Shown: positions 34,570 through 42,515 of the stretch, piece after piece | Numbering within the stretch: position 1 is the stretch's first letter | How the letters are laid out: every line of letters starts with the position of its first letter | Source of the DNA: CBFIDE01 sp965661265 | GTDB lineage: Bacteria; Bacteroidota; Bacteroidia; Flavobacteriales; Schleiferiaceae | NCBI GenBank assembly: GCA_965661265.1 | Contig: CBFIDE010000005.1 | Span: 62,001 to 126,000, forward strand | Length of the DNA: 64,000 nt | Reading direction: 5' to 3' | Made by a program: the position numbers and the translations under genes | Notes under the pieces: generated by a model | What the model was told of the DNA's origin: nothing | What the model saw: the letters and a program-made list of their open reading frames with translations, nothing else | The model's database searches: none

Positions 34570-37363
34570 TCAGTTTATTGGATAAGTATTTTGCCGTATG
34601 AGAATCTTTAATATCCAAGATTCCCTCAGGAGCACCTTGATAAATTAAATATCCACCATTTATTCCTCCTTCTGGTCCTAAGTCAATAAGATAATCTGCA
34701 CATTTCATAACGTCAGGATGATGTTCTATTACAATAATGCTATGACCATAATCTAAGAGTGCATTAAAGGATTGCAATAGTTTTTTAATATCATGAAAAT
34801 GGAGTCCAGTGGTTGGCTCATCAAAAATAAACAGCTGCTTTTCGGATTGATTGCTCTTACCCAAGAAACTAGCTAGCTTTATTCTTTGTGCTTCACCCCC
34901 CGATAAGGTGCTGCTTGACTGTCCTAGAGCTACATAACCCAGACCCACATCATGTAGGCTTTGTAGTTTTTCAACGATTTTTTTCTCTTCAGCTTCTTTA
35001 AAGAAATTTAAAGCCTCTTCAACTGTGAGTTCTAAAATATCATGAATATTCTTATCATGGAATTGAACGTCTAGTATTTCTTCCTTATATCTTTTTCCAT
35101 GGCACTCATCACATTTTAAGTGAACATCAGCCATGAACTGCATTTCAATAGTGATTTCTCCTTCTCCTTGACACTTCTCACATCTTCCGCCATCTATATT
35201 AAAACTGAACTGACCGGCCTTATATCCTCTGGCTTTTGATAAAGGTAAATTCGCATATAGATTCCTTATATCGTCATATGCCTTAATATAAGTGACGGGA
35301 TTAGATCTGCTTGATTTACCAATTGGGTTTTGATCTACAAATTCAATATTCGAAATTTGATTGATACTCCCTTCAATAGAATTGAATTTTCCTGCCTTCT
35401 CGCCAAATCCTCCTAGTTCTTTCTTTAGGGCAGGGTATAGTACTTTTTTGACAAGAGAGCTTTTCCCTGAACCACTAACTCCTGTAACTACAGTCAATGC
35501 ATTCAAGGGAAAACTTATATCAATATTTTTAAGGTTATTTTCTCTAACACCCTTTAAGTGAATGGAATTATTCCAGTTTCTCCTCCTTAATGGCAATTCA
35601 ATTTCTTCTTTTCCATTTAAGTAGTCGGAGGTATAACCAATTCCGTTTGATAGAATCTCTTGAGGTGTCCCTTGATAGACCAATTCACCACCATTGATAC
35701 CTGCATCTGGACCAATGTCGATAATAAAATCGCTGGAAAGCATAACATCTTCATCATGTTCCACAACAATTACCGTATTGCCGAGATCTCTAAGTTCCTT
35801 AATTACCTCAATTAATTTTTCAGTATCTCTAGGATGAAGACCAATTGAAGGTTCATCCAGAATGTAGGTAGATCCCACTAAGGCACTACCTAGAGAAGTT
35901 GCTAAATTGATTCTTTGAGATTCTCCTCCACTTAAGGTATTGGAAACTCTATTCAAGCTTAAGTAGGAGAGCCCCACATTGAGTAAGTATTTTAATCTAC
36001 TATTTATTTCTATCAGAAGTCTTTTAGCTAGCTTTTGATCGTAGTCATTCAATTCTAATTGATCAAAAAATTGGGCAAGCTGATCAATGGGAAGTTTTAC
36101 AAGATCACTAATGGATTTAGAATTAATCTTTACATAATTAGTTTCTTTCCTTAATCGTGCTCCTTCACATTCATAACATACAGTCTTGCCTCTATATCGG
36201 CTCAACATAACTCTATACTGTATCTTATAGCTATTACTTTCAACAAATTTGAAGAATGCATTAATTCCTTTTAGTCCTTTAGCTCCTACCCAAAGAATGT
36301 TTTTTTCTTCCTCAGTTAATTCAAAATATGGCCTGTGAATAGGAAAATCATATTGAGCAGATTTCATGATAAAATCTTCTTTCCATTCCTGCATTTTTTC
36401 TCCTTTCCAAGGAACTACACAATCTTGATAGAGCGAGAGGCTTGAATCTGGAATTACTAAGTCTTCATCAATTCCTATAATAGTGCCAAATCCTTCACAC
36501 TTAGGACATGCCCCAAATGGATTGTTAAAGCTAAAAAGGTGCAGGCTGGGCTCTTCAAAACTAATTCCATCTTCTTCAAATAAGTTTGAGAAGGCTTGCT
36601 TTTTTTTACTGCTGAATACTTCAATAATACAAACACCTCTACCTTCAAAAAAAGCTGTTTGAATACTGTCTGAAATTCTGTTTTTTTGATCGCTCGTACT
36701 TAGGTCAGCTGTCACTCTGTCCACGACAATCTCTAATAAATCAGTTTCATTTATTGTAGAAGTATCAATAGAATCCAATGTATGTAGCTCATCATTTATT
36801 GCGATTCTAGAGTAGCCCTGTTGTTCTAAAATACTAAGTTGGTCTTCTATGCTTCTATCAAATAATAAAAGAGGACACTTTATTAATAAGCGCTCTCCTT
36901 TTTGTAAATTTTTAATATAATTTAAAACATCCTCAACACTATGTCTTTTTACTTCTTTACCTGAAATAGGAGAGTAGGTCTTTCCAACTCTTGAGAAGAG
37001 TACCTTTAGGTAGTCATATATCTCAGTACTTGTACCTACAGTTGACCGTGGGTTTCTTGAGATAACCTTCTGCTCAATAGCTACCGCTGGAGAAATTCCT
37101 TTGATAGAATCAACTTCAGGTTTGTCTAATCTACCAAGGAATTGCCTGGCATAAGAAGAAAGACTTTCAACATATCTCCTTTGACCTTCAGCATAAATAG
37201 TATCAAAGGCAAGTGAAGATTTTCCTGAACCAGAAAGGCCAGTAATTACCGTTAGCTTTGAATGAGGGATGTCTAGGCTTATGTTCTTTAGATTATGAAC
37301 TCTTGCTCCTTGTATGCTAATACTTTTGTTTGAATAATTAGTTCTAGAATTCTGAGAGCTCAT
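34553..37363 (-). CDS. uvrA: Excinuclease ABC subunit A
   Basis: UvrA, the damage-recognition ATPase of nucleotide excision repair, 936 residues from the chosen start. Two ABC ATPase heads are visible: Walker A GLSGSGKSS and GVSGSGKSS, signatures LSGGESQR and LSGGEAQR. Zinc-binding pairs are CPKCEGFG and CEKCQGEG with CDECHGKRY. A longer frame starts at 37414, but a -7 promoter element sits at 37384-37391 inside that extension, so the ATG at 37363 (MSSQNSRT) is preferred. Whether the damage-cassette repressor also controls it cannot be told; no convincing operator lies upstream. Confidence 0.95.
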   Translation of the reverse strand: MSSQNSRTNYSNKSISIQGARVHNLKNISLDIPHSKLTVITGLSGSGKSSLAFDTIYAEGQRRYVESLSSYARQFLGRLDKPEVDSIKGISPAVAIEQKVISRNPRSTVGTSTEIYDYLKVLFSRVGKTYSPISGKEVKRHSVEDVLNYIKNLQKGERLLIKCPLLLFDRSIEDQLSILEQQGYSRIAINDELHTLDSIDTSTINETDLLEIVVDRVTADLSTSDQKNRISDSIQTAFFEGRGVCIIEVFSSKKKQAFSNLFEEDGISFEEPSLHLFSFNNPFGACPKCEGFGTIIGIDEDLVIPDSSLSLYQDCVVPWKGEKMQEWKEDFIMKSAQYDFPIHRPYFELTEEEKNILWVGAKGLKGINAFFKFVESNSYKIQYRVMLSRYRGKTVCYECEGARLRKETNYVKINSKSISDLVKLPIDQLAQFFDQLELNDYDQKLAKRLLIEINSRLKYLLNVGLSYLSLNRVSNTLSGGESQRINLATSLGSALVGSTYILDEPSIGLHPRDTEKLIEVIKELRDLGNTVIVVEHDEDVMLSSDFIIDIGPDAGINGGELVYQGTPQEILSNGIGYTSDYLNGKEEIELPLRRRNWNNSIHLKGVRENNLKNIDISFPLNALTVVTGVSGSGKSSLVKKVLYPALKKELGGFGEKAGKFNSIEGSINQISNIEFVDQNPIGKSSRSNPVTYIKAYDDIRNLYANLPLSKARGYKAGQFSFNIDGGRCEKCQGEGEITIEMQFMADVHLKCDECHGKRYKEEILDVQFHDKNIHDILELTVEEALNFFKEAEEKKIVEKLQSLHDVGLGYVALGQSSSTLSGGEAQRIKLASFLGKSNQSEKQLFIFDEPTTGLHFHDIKKLLQSFNALLDYGHSIIVIEHHPDVMKCADYLIDLGPEGGINGGYLIYQGAPEGILDIKDSHTAKYLSNKLIKQEV

Positions 37364-37383
37364 AGGTGTTTTTAAATGGTTTG

Positions 37384-37391
37384 CAAAGTTA
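37384..37391 (-). promoter_or_regulatory. -7 promoter element TAACTTTG for uvrA
   Basis: Exact TAnnTTTG match followed by C on the minus strand, about 20 bp before the preferred uvrA ATG. It helps decide the uvrA start. Confidence 0.6.
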
Positions 37392-37429
37392 ATAAAGCTG
37401 AGCATTTGGTTCATTTAAAAAAAATAAAT

Positions 37430-37437
37430 TATATTTG
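37430..37437 (+). promoter_or_regulatory. -7 promoter element TATATTTG before a small ORF
   Basis: Exact TAnnTTTG match, 3 bp before an ATG opening a 21-codon ORF and 120 bp before the sigma-factor gene. It is divergent to the uvrA promoter 38 bp away. Confidence 0.55.
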
Positions 37438-37440
37438 GAT

Positions 37441-37506
37441 ATGGCGAGAGGCAAAAAGCCAGTAGCAATTCAAATAAAATCACTTAATACAAAAGAGCCT
37501 ATTTAG
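37441..37506 (+). CDS. Small ORF (21 codons), possible leaderless peptide
   Basis: ATG to TAG ORF encoding a basic peptide that begins MARGKKPVAIQ and ends NTKEPI. Its ATG starts 3 bp after an exact -7 promoter element, so the mRNA would be leaderless. It stands 50 bp before the sigma-factor gene, which has no better promoter of its own (TATTTTTA in the gap is a mismatch). It could be a leader peptide, a free small protein or a chance ORF. I do not recognise it. Confidence 0.4.
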   Translation: MARGKKPVAIQIKSLNTKEPI

Positions 37507-37556
37507 CATAACTACTTGATTTATATATTTTTAGTACCAATAGTAATCATGTAATT

Positions 37557-38144
37557 ATGAAATTAGCAGGCTTAAGTGATAGCGAGCTCATACGAGCATT
37601 TCTTGAAGGAAGAGAGGAAGCCCTTGAACCTTTAATCAAAAAACATCAACAACGTATTTTTTCTTATATCTATGTTAGGATCCAAGACGGAGATTTAGCA
37701 AATGATATTTTCCAAGATACTTTTGTAAAAGTGATCAACACTTTGAAAAGGGGAAAGTACAATGAAGAAGGTAAGTTTCTTCAATGGACAATGAGAATTG
37801 CTCATAATCTAGTGATTGATCATTTCAGAAAAGAGAAGAGAATGCCTACCGTTAGACCCTCTGGTGATTACGACATATTTAACTGGATTAAAGATCCTAG
37901 TTTGAATGTTGAGTCGGTAATGATTAAGGAGCAAATAGAAGGTGATTTAGTTAGTCTAATAGAAGAACTTCCACAAGAACAAAAAGAAGTTTTAAAGCTG
38001 AGGTACTATTCAGGCTTAAGTTTTAAAGATATTTCCGATCAAACTGATGTGAGTATTAACACAGCATTGGGAAGGATGAGATATGCTCTAATTAATTTGA
38101 GAAAGCTCATGGAAAAGCATCATATGAATTTTCATATTTCCTAG
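37557..38144 (+). CDS. ECF-type RNA polymerase sigma factor
   Basis: A 195-residue sigma-70 family factor of extracytoplasmic-function size. Region 2 is clear (LIKKHQQRIFSYIYVRIQD, LANDIFQDTFVKVI, FLQWTMRIAHNLVIDHFRKE) and region 4 also (LPQEQKEVLKLRYYSGLSFKDISDQTDVSINTALGRMRYALINLRK). No anti-sigma gene with a membrane span follows; instead a 48-codon ORF and a terminator do. From memory, closely similar sigma factors are conserved across Bacteroidota, with unclear regulon. It probably shares a transcript with the small ORF upstream. Confidence 0.92.
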   Translation: MKLAGLSDSELIRAFLEGREEALEPLIKKHQQRIFSYIYVRIQDGDLANDIFQDTFVKVINTLKRGKYNEEGKFLQWTMRIAHNLVIDHFRKEKRMPTVRPSGDYDIFNWIKDPSLNVESVMIKEQIEGDLVSLIEELPQEQKEVLKLRYYSGLSFKDISDQTDVSINTALGRMRYALINLRKLMEKHHMNFHIS

Positions 38145-38190
38145 ACAATAAAGTAATATTGAGGGCGTTTATTCTGTATCAAATAAGCGT

Positions 38191-38337
38191 ATGGAAAAAA
38201 CAATTACTTTAAACACAGAAGGAAATTCAAGATGTCTGCCCAAGAAAGAGACAATCAATTTTTTGCTATCCTACTCAAAAGCTCTCGAGTGTCGAACTTT
38301 GAACAAAGACATGATCTTTGAGTTTAATAAGAATTAA
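38191..38337 (+). CDS. Small protein (48 aa) after the sigma factor
   Basis: ORF of 48 codons starting MEKTITLNTEGN and containing the segment INFLLSYSKALEC, ending FEFNKN. It lies 46 bp after the sigma-factor stop and ends 1 bp before a strong terminator, so it is the last gene of that transcript. I recall small flavobacterial proteins with a similar NFLL-(A/N)-(F/Y)-S-(K/R)-(A/S) segment, which supports it being real. No membrane segment is present. A role with the sigma factor is inference from position. Confidence 0.65.
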   Translation: MEKTITLNTEGNSRCLPKKETINFLLSYSKALECRTLNKDMIFEFNKN

Positions 38338-38338
38338 G

Positions 38339-38364
38339 AAGTCCCCGTTATGGGGACTTTTTTT
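38339..38364 (+). terminator. Rho-independent terminator of the sigma-factor operon
   Basis: Perfect 8-bp stem AAGTCCCC / GGGGACTT with loop GTTAT, followed by a T tract to 38364. Confidence 0.93.
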
Positions 38365-38402
38365 ATGATAATTTTAAGATTTACCAGATTTAAATAGAAA
38401 TT

Positions 38403-38684
38403 ATGAAGGCCATTTGGAATGATCAAATAATCGCGGAAAGCGATGAGACAATAATAGTAGAGAATAATCACTACTTCCCCCCAAGCTGTATAAAGCAGGA
38501 GTTTTTTATTAAGACTGATTTGCATTCTACCTGCCCATGGAAAGGAGAAGCTAGTTATTACAGTGTTGAAGTGGACGGCATGATAAATAAGGATGCCGCT
38601 TGGTATTATCCCAAAACTAAAGCCTTAGCGAGCCATATTCAAGGTTATGTGGCATTCTGGAAAGGCATTAGTATTAAGCCTTAG
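38403..38684 (+). CDS. DUF427 domain protein
   Basis: A 93-residue DUF427 protein, a compact beta fold of unknown function. Typical family features are KAIWNDQIIAESDET near the start, the FFIKTDLHSTCPWKGEASYYSV core (with the conserved Cys-Pro-Trp-Lys-Gly), AAWYYPKTKALASHI, and VAFWKG. Length is normal. It is monocistronic, lying between two terminator-like hairpins. Nothing nearby reveals its role. Confidence 0.92.
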   Translation: MKAIWNDQIIAESDETIIVENNHYFPPSCIKQEFFIKTDLHSTCPWKGEASYYSVEVDGMINKDAAWYYPKTKALASHIQGYVAFWKGISIKP

Positions 38685-38732
38685 TCTTATTACAAATTTT
38701 AAAAATCCCTTTACAGGGAAAATTATAAAACA

Positions 38733-38740
38733 TATCTTTG
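38733..38740 (+). promoter_or_regulatory. -7 promoter element TATCTTTG for the cold-shock gene
   Basis: Exact TAnnTTTG match, 24 bp upstream of the cold-shock protein ATG. Confidence 0.6.
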
Positions 38741-38764
38741 TGGCTTAATTAATTTATTATTGTT

Positions 38765-38956
38765 ATGCCACAAGGTACTGTAAAGTTTTTCGTAGAGTCA
38801 AAAGGTTTTGGATTTATAACCGATAGCGAGTCTGGCGAAGACATTTTTGTTCATGTTTCTGAAATTAGCCAAGAGCTTAGAGAAGGTGACAATGTAAGAT
38901 TTGAAGTTAAAGATGGAAAGAAAGGTCTTAATGCTACTAACGTAGAATTAATATAA
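38765..38956 (+). CDS. Cold-shock domain protein (CspA family)
   Basis: A 63-residue single cold-shock domain, an RNA/ssDNA-binding OB fold. RNP1 is KGFGFI and RNP2 is DIFVHVSEI; the ending VRFEVKDGKKGLNATNVELI is typical. A small deviation is FFVESKG where most members have FFN, next to RNP1. It has its own -7 promoter and a strong terminator, so it is a monocistronic and probably abundant transcript. It may act as an RNA chaperone. Confidence 0.95.
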   Translation: MPQGTVKFFVESKGFGFITDSESGEDIFVHVSEISQELREGDNVRFEVKDGKKGLNATNVELI

Positions 38957-38976
38957 TTTTCAGTTTTCGAATTTAG

Positions 38977-39002
38977 AAGCCTCGCATGAGCGGGGCTTTT
39001 TT
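38977..39002 (+). terminator. Rho-independent terminator of the cold-shock gene
   Basis: Stem AAGCCTCGC / GCGGGGCTT (one G-T pair), loop ATGA, followed by six T. Confidence 0.9.
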
Positions 39003-39033
39003 ATTTTAGCTTATTCTATAAAAAATTGATACC

Positions 39034-41211
39034 ATGAAAAAAATAGTAGCAATCTTATTCATTATTGGATCTAGCTTAAGAGTTTCGGCTACGGACGGAA
39101 TGTGGATTCCTTATTTATTAGCTCAATTGAATGAAGCTGAGATGAGGGAAATGGGTATGGAGCTCACAGCAGATGATATTTATAGCGTAAACCATTCTTC
39201 TATAAAAGATGCTATCGTTCACTTTGGAGGTGGCTGTACAGCTGAGCTCATTAGTTCTAAGGGCCTTTTGCTAACCAACCATCATTGTGGCTATTCTCAA
39301 ATTCAATCTCATAGCTCTATTGAGAAAGATTATTTGAAAAATGGATTTTGGGCCATGAATGCTCAGGAAGAACTGACCAATCCAGGGCTTACCGCTGCTA
39401 TTGTGAAGTATATGAAAGATGTGACTAATATTGCGATGGAAGGAATTTCTCAATCAATGTCAGTAGCTGAGAAATCAGATCTTATAAATAAAAATATTGA
39501 GGCCTTAATAGAGAGAGAAACGTCCTCAAGTGAATATGAAATTAGTGTGAGCTCATTTTTCTATGGCAACCAGTATATTTTGATTGCGAAAGAGGTTTTT
39601 CAAGACGTACGTTTAGTTGGTGCTCCTCCTTCAAGTATTGGGAAATTTGGAGCAGATACTGACAACTGGATGTGGCCAAGGCATACTGGAGATTTTTCCA
39701 TATTCAGAGTATATGCTTCTAAAGATAATAAGCCTGCAGAAGTTTCAGAGGAGAATGTTCCATATGAGCCAAACTTTCATTTGAAGGTCAATACTGCTGG
39801 TGTTCAAAAGGATGACTTTACTATGGTATTTGGGTTTCCTGGAAGGACTCAAGAATATTTACCAGCCTCAGAAATCTCTAATACAGTAAATAAATACGAT
39901 CCGTTTAGAGTAGATATTAGAGATAGAATTTTAAATGTTCTTGACGCCAAAATGAGGGTCAACGATGAAACACGTATTCAATACGCTTCTAAATATGCTA
40001 GAATAAGTAACGCTTGGAAAAAGTGGATTGGTGAAATTGAAGGAGTAAAAGCAACAAAAGGAATTGAAAAGAAGAAGCAGTTAGAAGCTGAGTTCACAAA
40101 AAGAATCAATGCCAACACAGAGCTTAAAGCTCAGTATTCAAATGTTCTGCCAGTATTAGATTCACTTTATAATTCAAGATCTGAGGTCTATATTGAAAGA
40201 TATGCTTATATCGAAGCTATTTATTACGGAATAGAATCTATGAAGCATATGCTGCGCTATAATAGATTTTATATGCTGGATAAGTTAGAAGAAGAAAAAA
40301 TAACGGAACAAGCTGCTGGTTTAGCTTCTGGGCTGCCAGGTTTCTATAAAAATTATGATGCTGCTTTGGATGAAAGCGTAATGCAATCTGTCTTTCCTAT
40401 TTATTTGCAGAATCTTAAGCATTATGAAGGAAGTGAATTATTAAAGAAATGGAAATCAATGTCACCCGCTGAATTAAGTGTTGCGATTTCTAAAGCTTAT
40501 AAAAAGAGTATCATAATTTCACAAGCTGAAAAATGGACTTCATTACTTGAAGAGAACCCCAAAAAAGCGAGAAAGGTATTGGCCAAAGATCCATTATTTC
40601 AACTATCTGTTGCTTGTCATGCTAGTTTTATTGAGGAATTGAATCCTATTGCATACCATTCAGAAAGCCAGATTGAGGAATTGCAGGCTCTATACATGAA
40701 TGCGTTGCAGAAAGCTTTTCCTGAAAGACGATTTTATCCTGATGCCAACTCAACTCTTAGAGTTTCTTATGGGAAAGTTGAGGGTTTTAGTCCTGTTGAT
40801 GGAAAAGAATATCTTGAGCAAACTTTCCTTGATGGAGTTATTGCAAAGTATGTTCCTGGCGATTATGAGTTTGATCTTCCCGCCAAGCTTGTGGAACTTT
40901 ATGAAAATAAGAATTATGGCATCTATGGTCAAGATGGAAAAATGCCTGTTTGCTTTATTGCCAGTAATCATACTACAGGTGGTAATTCCGGAAGTCCAGC
41001 AATTAATGGAAAGGGAGAATTGATTGGATTAAATTTTGACCGTGTTTGGGAAGGAACTATGAGCGATATTAACTATGATGCAAGTATCTGTAGAAACATT
41101 ATGGTAGATGTAAGATATGTTCTGTTTATAGTAGATAAATTCGCTGGGGCGGGATATTTGATTGATGAAATGGATCTTGTGGGTGCTGAGCTCTTGAGTA
41201 CAGAAGAATAG
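39034..41211 (+). CDS. S46-family dipeptidyl peptidase, DPP11-like
   Basis: A 725-residue exported serine peptidase that removes dipeptides from peptide N-termini in the periplasm. Signal peptide is residues 1-19 (ending VSAT). The triad is visible: His84 in TNHHCGY, Asp in DNWMWPRHTGDF, and Ser652 in GGNSGSP. Arg670 (NFDRVWEG) lies 18 residues after the Ser, the same spacing as Ser655 and Arg673 in Porphyromonas gingivalis DPP11 as I remember it. That Arg sets preference for Asp/Glu at P1, whereas DPP7 has Gly. It is monocistronic, closed by a terminator, and serves amino-acid acquisition. Confidence 0.9.
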   Translation: MKKIVAILFIIGSSLRVSATDGMWIPYLLAQLNEAEMREMGMELTADDIYSVNHSSIKDAIVHFGGGCTAELISSKGLLLTNHHCGYSQIQSHSSIEKDYLKNGFWAMNAQEELTNPGLTAAIVKYMKDVTNIAMEGISQSMSVAEKSDLINKNIEALIERETSSSEYEISVSSFFYGNQYILIAKEVFQDVRLVGAPPSSIGKFGADTDNWMWPRHTGDFSIFRVYASKDNKPAEVSEENVPYEPNFHLKVNTAGVQKDDFTMVFGFPGRTQEYLPASEISNTVNKYDPFRVDIRDRILNVLDAKMRVNDETRIQYASKYARISNAWKKWIGEIEGVKATKGIEKKKQLEAEFTKRINANTELKAQYSNVLPVLDSLYNSRSEVYIERYAYIEAIYYGIESMKHMLRYNRFYMLDKLEEEKITEQAAGLASGLPGFYKNYDAALDESVMQSVFPIYLQNLKHYEGSELLKKWKSMSPAELSVAISKAYKKSIIISQAEKWTSLLEENPKKARKVLAKDPLFQLSVACHASFIEELNPIAYHSESQIEELQALYMNALQKAFPERRFYPDANSTLRVSYGKVEGFSPVDGKEYLEQTFLDGVIAKYVPGDYEFDLPAKLVELYENKNYGIYGQDGKMPVCFIASNHTTGGNSGSPAINGKGELIGLNFDRVWEGTMSDINYDASICRNIMVDVRYVLFIVDKFAGAGYLIDEMDLVGAELLSTEE

Positions 41212-41241
41212 TTGTTGAGAAATATTAATGGTAGAAAAGAG

Positions 41242-41273
41242 AGCCCCAATGTGTATCGGGGCTTTTTTTTTTT
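41242..41273 (+). terminator. Rho-independent terminator of the S46 peptidase
   Basis: Stem AGCCCC (41242-41247) / GGGGCT (41258-41263) with a ten-base loop, followed by eleven T. It reaches the stop codon of the convergent methylase gene. Confidence 0.88.
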
Positions 41274-41994
41274 AGAATTCTGTATTAGATAAAATAAATA
41301 TTGTGGGACGCTTGTCTAAGTCGATATTAGTCCTGCTCCATGCAGAAATGTTTTGAGTCTTGATCGTTTCAGTTGAGAGGCTTATATCACTAGCAAGACA
41401 CAGCTGTGACTCTGGAGAGCAGAAATCAATAATATCCTTATAAAGTTTCATGTTTCTATATGGAGTCTCCATAAATATTTGAGATTGTCCGGTCTTTTTA
41501 GCAATAGATTCTAGATTCTTTAAAGCCCTTTTTCTTTCGCTCTTATCGATGGGTAAGTACCCATTAAATGCAAAATTTTGTCCATTCATTCCGCTTGCCA
41601 TCATGGCCATTAGAATAGAGGAGGGGCCTGATAAAGGAACAACTCTGATTCCTTTATGATGAGCTATTTTAACGACTTCTGATCCAGGGTCTGCAATTCC
41701 AGGAGCACCAGCTTCAGAAATGACTCCAACATCATGTCCCATTTCACAGGGTTTTAAAAAATGCATTAAATCTTCTAGCTCTGTGTATTTATTCAGAACT
41801 TCAATATGCATTTCTGACTGATTTTTAGAAGGCAATACTTTTTTTATAAATGCACGAGCAGATTTTTCATTCTCGACAATAAAGTGAAGTGATTTATCTA
41901 AGACCTTTTTAACAGACATTGGTAGAACCTCATGAGGTTCATTATCGCCTAATAAGGAAGGAATTAAGTAGAGTGTTCCTTTGTCAGTTTCCAT
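41272..41994 (-). CDS. Tetrapyrrole-methylase-fold SAM methyltransferase (RsmI-like)
   Basis: A 240-residue SAM-dependent methyltransferase of the TP_methylase fold, related to RsmI, the 16S rRNA C1402 2'-O-methyltransferase. The GVISEAGAPGIADPGSEVV motif, VVPLSGPSSILMAMMASG and IFMETPYRN are diagnostic. It lacks the RsmI N-terminal opening (GTLYVVATPIGNLxD; here GTLYLIPSLLGDNEP), which marks the second, RsmI-paralogous group common in Bacteroidota. Its target is not known. It overlaps the LMW-PTP gene by 11 bp. Confidence 0.86.
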   Translation of the reverse strand: METDKGTLYLIPSLLGDNEPHEVLPMSVKKVLDKSLHFIVENEKSARAFIKKVLPSKNQSEMHIEVLNKYTELEDLMHFLKPCEMGHDVGVISEAGAPGIADPGSEVVKIAHHKGIRVVPLSGPSSILMAMMASGMNGQNFAFNGYLPIDKSERKRALKNLESIAKKTGQSQIFMETPYRNMKLYKDIIDFCSPESQLCLASDISLSTETIKTQNISAWSRTNIDLDKRPTIFILSNTEF

Positions 41995-42448
41995 TTATCA
42001 AATCTTTAATAATATTATCACTTGCCTCACTTAGCATTTTATAAACTTCTTCAAAGCCATTATCACCACCATAGTAGGGATCAGGAACTTCTAAATCTTT
42101 CCCAGAATTTAATTGGTTTAAGATTAAGGACACTTTTTCTTTATCTTTTTCATTCCTAGCAAGAGAAAGAACATTAGTGAGGTTGCTATGATCCATCACA
42201 AATATTTTATCAAATTGATCAAAGTCATCAATTCTAAATTGACGTCCTTTTTGCTTAGAAATATTGATTCCATGTTTTCTAGCTATTTGAATAGATCTAT
42301 AGTCTGGTGATTCATCAATATGATAAGCAGCTGTTCCAGCACTATCAACAGTTAATTCTAAATTGTTTTCGTGAGCTTTATGTAGTAAAATCCCTTCAGC
42401 TAGAGGAGATCTACAAATATTGCCAAGACAGACCATTAGTACTTTCAT
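41984..42448 (-). CDS. Low-molecular-weight protein tyrosine phosphatase
   Basis: A 154-residue LMW-PTP. The P-loop CLGNICRS has nucleophile Cys7 and Arg13, and the general acid is the Asp in VPDPYYGG. It removes phosphate from protein tyrosine or arginine in the cytoplasm. It overlaps the downstream methyltransferase gene and follows the dnaA terminator, so the two genes form their own unit. No tyrosine kinase or capsule genes are nearby, so its substrate is unclear. Confidence 0.95.
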   Translation of the reverse strand: MKVLMVCLGNICRSPLAEGILLHKAHENNLELTVDSAGTAAYHIDESPDYRSIQIARKHGINISKQKGRQFRIDDFDQFDKIFVMDHSNLTNVLSLARNEKDKEKVSLILNQLNSGKDLEVPDPYYGGDNGFEEVYKMLSEASDNIIKDLINGN

Positions 42449-42472
42449 AGAATGTTAAATTAGTATAAAAAT

Positions 42473-42500
42473 AAAAAAGGCTACCTTTTAGGTAGCCTTT
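42473..42500 (-). terminator. Rho-independent terminator of dnaA
   Basis: Perfect 10-bp stem AAAGGCTACC / GGTAGCCTTT with a 5-base loop. On the minus strand it is followed by a U-rich tract (TTTTTATTTTT), so it closes the dnaA transcript. Confidence 0.9.
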
Positions 42501-42515
42501 ATTCATAAGTCAAAT

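Noticed and set aside
37343..37356. TAGAATTCT in the first codons of uvrA, like the core of the cassette operator
   Set aside because: Only 10 of 14 positions match, it lies inside the coding region, and the same core also occurs at 41272 at the end of a gene, so it is expected by chance in this AT-rich DNA.
40700..41023. 107-codon open frame inside the S46 peptidase gene
   Set aside because: It is in another frame of a clear, full-length peptidase gene and has no domain, signal or start context.
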